This document shows positions 14,300-15,758 of a stretch of DNA of 15,758 nucleotides, one piece after another. The notes beneath the pieces are model-generated. The model worked only from the letters and a program-made list of their open reading frames with translations. It did no database searches and was not told where the DNA came from. This stretch comes from an uncultured Gammaproteobacteria bacterium (GTDB lineage Bacteria; Pseudomonadota; Gammaproteobacteria; Steroidobacterales; GCA-2729495). The DNA is taken from contig CALGMY010000109.1 of assembly GCA_937958785.1 (NCBI GenBank), positions 1-15,758 of the forward strand, written 5' to 3'. Numbering within the stretch: position 1 is the first letter of the stretch; every line of letters starts with the position of its first letter. Made by a program: the position numbers and the translations under genes.

Positions 14300-14333
14300 A
14301 TCATCGGCCGACTGGCTGACAGTTCGTTGACTA
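14300..14333 (-). promoter_or_regulatory. Pho-box-like promoter upstream of the PAP2 gene
   Basis: Minus strand 14333-14316 reads TAGTCAACGAACTGTCAG: two GTCA cores exactly 11 bp apart. The second half (CTGTCAG) matches the Pho consensus CTGTCAT/C at six of seven positions, the first (TAGTCAA) at four. Exactly ten bases downstream is a -10-like GATGAT (14305-14300), the spacing known for Pho promoters, and no good -35 hexamer is needed. The PAP2 ATG (14264) would then have a leader of about 30 bases. Confidence 0.4.
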
Positions 14334-14351
14334 TCCGGTGAAGCTTTAATG

Positions 14352-14370
14352 ACAACGATTAATCTGTTGT
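14352..14370. repeat. A/T-rich near-palindrome between the lipoprotein and PAP2 genes
   Basis: ACAAC (14352-14356) and GTTGT (14366-14370) flank the palindrome GATTAATC (14357-14364) with one extra T. It is markedly A/T-rich compared with the surroundings and lies about 90 bases before the PAP2 start. It could be a regulator site or part of the lipoprotein gene's 3' end; no T-run follows. Confidence 0.4.
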
Positions 14371-14389
14371 TATTTATGGCTTTCCTGGC

Positions 14390-14983
14390 CTATCGAGTGG
14401 CCTTCTCCGGCGCCGGGGGTACGGGCTCAGGGGCGGCAACGGACGGCAGTGCGAGGGCAGCTGGTCTGGCACGGAGGTCGGCGATGACCTCGTCGGTAAT
14501 GTCGGCGGCGGAGTCAAACCACAGCATCGTGGCGTCAGCAACGAGCACGACCGCTGCGCCCCTGGACCTCGCGATTTCAGCTGCGACCGGCTCCACGGCA
14601 CGCCGGTAATTCGCGGCAAGCTCGACCTGAAAGTCCTGGGCCTTCTGCTGGGCAAGTGCCTGCGTATCGGCAAGTTGCTGTCGCGCCTGGGCAGTGAGCT
14701 GCTGGAACTCCTTTTCCCGGGAGGCCGCGACCGCCCCACCCAGCCGGGTCTGCTCCACCTGGAGCTGCTTCTCCAGGTCGCCGGCGACCTGCGCCAGCTG
14801 GGTGCCGAGCTCCCGGCGGGCCGCTTCGAGCTGCTCGGCCATCGCCTTGTCCTGACCAGTTGCCTTGGCAACGGCAGCCAGGTCTATGACGACGACTTCG
14901 CTGTCACCCGACAAGGAACCGCAGCCCGAAACGAAGACGCTTGCAACGGCTGCCGTCCGCACGACGAAGTCCCGGCACTGCAT
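14390..14983 (-). CDS. OmpH/Skp-like coiled-coil lipoprotein
   Basis: A 197-residue exported protein with a lipoprotein signal peptide: AAVASVFVSGC with lipobox VSGC and modified Cys21. After Cys21 comes a short linker and VVVIDLAAVAK (30-40), the strand-like start typical of OmpH/Skp-family periplasmic chaperones. A long Gln/Ala/Glu/Lys coiled coil (about 44-130) follows, then AAVVLVADATMLWFDSAADITDEVIADL (143-170), the usual OmpH C-terminal core, and an Ala/Pro-rich tail. Skp is normally soluble and about 160 residues, so the lipid anchor and Pro tail are unusual; it may be an anchored relative rather than Skp itself. Start ATG 14983 has GAG about eight bases upstream. It is divergent from the FKBP gene, another envelope-folding factor. 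Confidence 0.78.
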   Translation of the reverse strand: MQCRDFVVRTAAVASVFVSGCGSLSGDSEVVVIDLAAVAKATGQDKAMAEQLEAARRELGTQLAQVAGDLEKQLQVEQTRLGGAVAASREKEFQQLTAQARQQLADTQALAQQKAQDFQVELAANYRRAVEPVAAEIARSRGAAVVLVADATMLWFDSAADITDEVIADLRARPAALALPSVAAPEPVPPAPEKATR

Positions 14984-15074
14984 GGTCGCTTCTCACCAAC
15001 GGCTGAGGGCTCCTGAGTCTAGCCCAACGTAACGAAACCGTTGTCCCGACGGCGCAACATTTCCTTCACGATTG

Positions 15075-15117
15075 TCCGGTATGGTCTGCCGCCTATTTCG
15101 ATCCAGTGCATACCGGA
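15075..15117. repeat. 9-bp inverted repeat overlapping the FKBP ribosome site
   Basis: TCCGGTATG (15075-15083) and CATACCGGA (15109-15117) are exact reverse complements with a 25-base spacer. The right arm covers most of the GGAG (15115-15118) that precedes the FKBP start, so pairing in mRNA would hide the ribosome site. A weak promoter, TTGTCC (15072-15077) and TATTTC (15094-15099), would instead start transcription after the left arm, making it an operator-like site. Confidence 0.5.
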
Positions 15118-15128
15118 GCAATACCAGC

Positions 15129-15758
15129 ATGCCAGTCAGGACATCGCCGCCCCGCCCGCATCGGCATCATCCAGGCCGATTGCCAAGGATCCTGGTCTAT
15201 CTGGGAACTCTGGCATGGCTTGTATCTCATCCAGCCGTTGGTGATGCCGGGGACCGCAAATTCGAGAGTGATGAGCACAAATACCTCTACTACTGGGGAA
15301 CGACCTTCGGCGAGCAGCTTGGCGCTGCCGGAATCCGCGACTCCCGGGACTTGCAGTGGGTCCTGCAGGGGCTGCAGGAAGCGGTGGCCGGGCAGGCGCC
15401 ACAGTTCGACGAAGAGTATCCCTCTCTGCTTAGCAACTATCTGCTCCGGCGGCGCAATGCCGCGGCCGAAAGCGAGGCCGGGCTCTCCGGGAAGTACGTG
15501 GACGCCATGGCCGCCGAGAAGGGTGCGCGCAGGACTTCGAGTGGACTCGTGTTCCGGGAGACGCTTGCCGGCAGGGGCGCCGAACCAACGGGTGAGTCCC
15601 GGGTGATCGTCCATTACACCGGCACACTTCGCGACGGCACGGTGTTCGACAGCTCACGGTCCAGGAACCAGCCCCTCGAGACGAGGCTCGACAAGGTCAT
15701 CGCCTGCTGGTCGGAGGCGATTCCCATGATGCGCGTGGGTGGCCGCGCGACCATCACA
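15129..15758 (+). CDS. Secreted FKBP-type peptidyl-prolyl isomerase, Mip/FkpA-like (3' end outside window)
   Basis: The first 210 codons of an envelope prolyl cis-trans isomerase and chaperone; the frame is still open at the window end. It begins with a long Pro/His/Arg-rich n-region (1-20) and a hydrophobic signal core (21-38, ILVYLGTLAWLVSHPAVG). Residues about 50-135 form the helical dimerisation domain (YYWGTTFGEQLG, LSGKYVDAMAAEKGARRT). The FKBP domain starts near 136 with SSGLVFRETLAGRG, then VHYTGTLRDGTVFDSSRSR (161-179) and VIACWSEAIPMMRVGG (190-205), including the conserved Tyr, Phe-Asp, Val-Ile and Trp of the active site. The start is ATG 15129, ten bases after GGAG; a TTG at 15180 would give a shorter, more typical signal peptide but lacks a ribosome site. 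Confidence 0.93.
   Translation, partial: MPVRTSPPRPHRHHPGRLPRILVYLGTLAWLVSHPAVGDAGDRKFESDEHKYLYYWGTTFGEQLGAAGIRDSRDLQWVLQGLQEAVAGQAPQFDEEYPSLLSNYLLRRRNAAAESEAGLSGKYVDAMAAEKGARRTSSGLVFRETLAGRGAEPTGESRVIVHYTGTLRDGTVFDSSRSRNQPLETRLDKVIACWSEAIPMMRVGGRATIT

Overview
The window is GC-rich chromosomal DNA from a proteobacterium, most likely a gammaproteobacterium. The evidence is a GTAGGAGCG-type REP palindrome at the left edge, a canonical PhoB/PhoR pair, a DgkA-type diacylglycerol kinase and a Mip/FkpA-like FKBP. I saw no tRNA, rRNA, CRISPR array, insertion sequence or prophage gene. Genes are tightly packed and no gene-free stretch exceeds 300 bases.

Left part (1-2431): a REP element and a second inverted repeat, then a divergent acyl-CoA pair: a class III CoA-transferase on the minus strand and an HMG-CoA-lyase-family enzyme on the plus strand. 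Together they could activate a dicarboxylic acid with CoA and cleave the product. A strong hairpin between convergent genes closes this part.

Centre (2432-11492): a phosphate-starvation locus read entirely on the minus strand, in the order phoB, phoR, phoU, pstS, pstC, pstA, pstB, putative porin. PstS binds periplasmic phosphate and PstC/PstA/PstB import it. PhoU relays transporter state to the PhoR kinase, and PhoB activates the regulon. The porin probably supplies solutes across the outer membrane. Two inverted-repeat elements sharing GTTACGGG(T/C)TCA lie before the porin and before phoB, and a GC-rich hairpin separates pstS from pstC.

Upstream of phoB (11610-13218): a CHAD-domain protein (a family linked to polyphosphate binding) overlaps the start of a second PhoB-like regulator by 38 bases. 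That regulator keeps a PhoB-identical recognition segment but has lost one acidic metal-binding residue of the receiver and has no kinase partner beside it. This CHAD plus degenerate-PhoB module is the most interesting part of the window: it could tie polyphosphate status to Pho-box promoters (inference).

Right part (13346-15758): dgkA and a convergent PAP2-family phosphatase whose stop codons are one base apart, with a Pho-box-like promoter upstream of the PAP2 gene. Next come an OmpH/Skp-like lipoprotein and the first 210 codons of a secreted FKBP-type prolyl isomerase cut by the window end.
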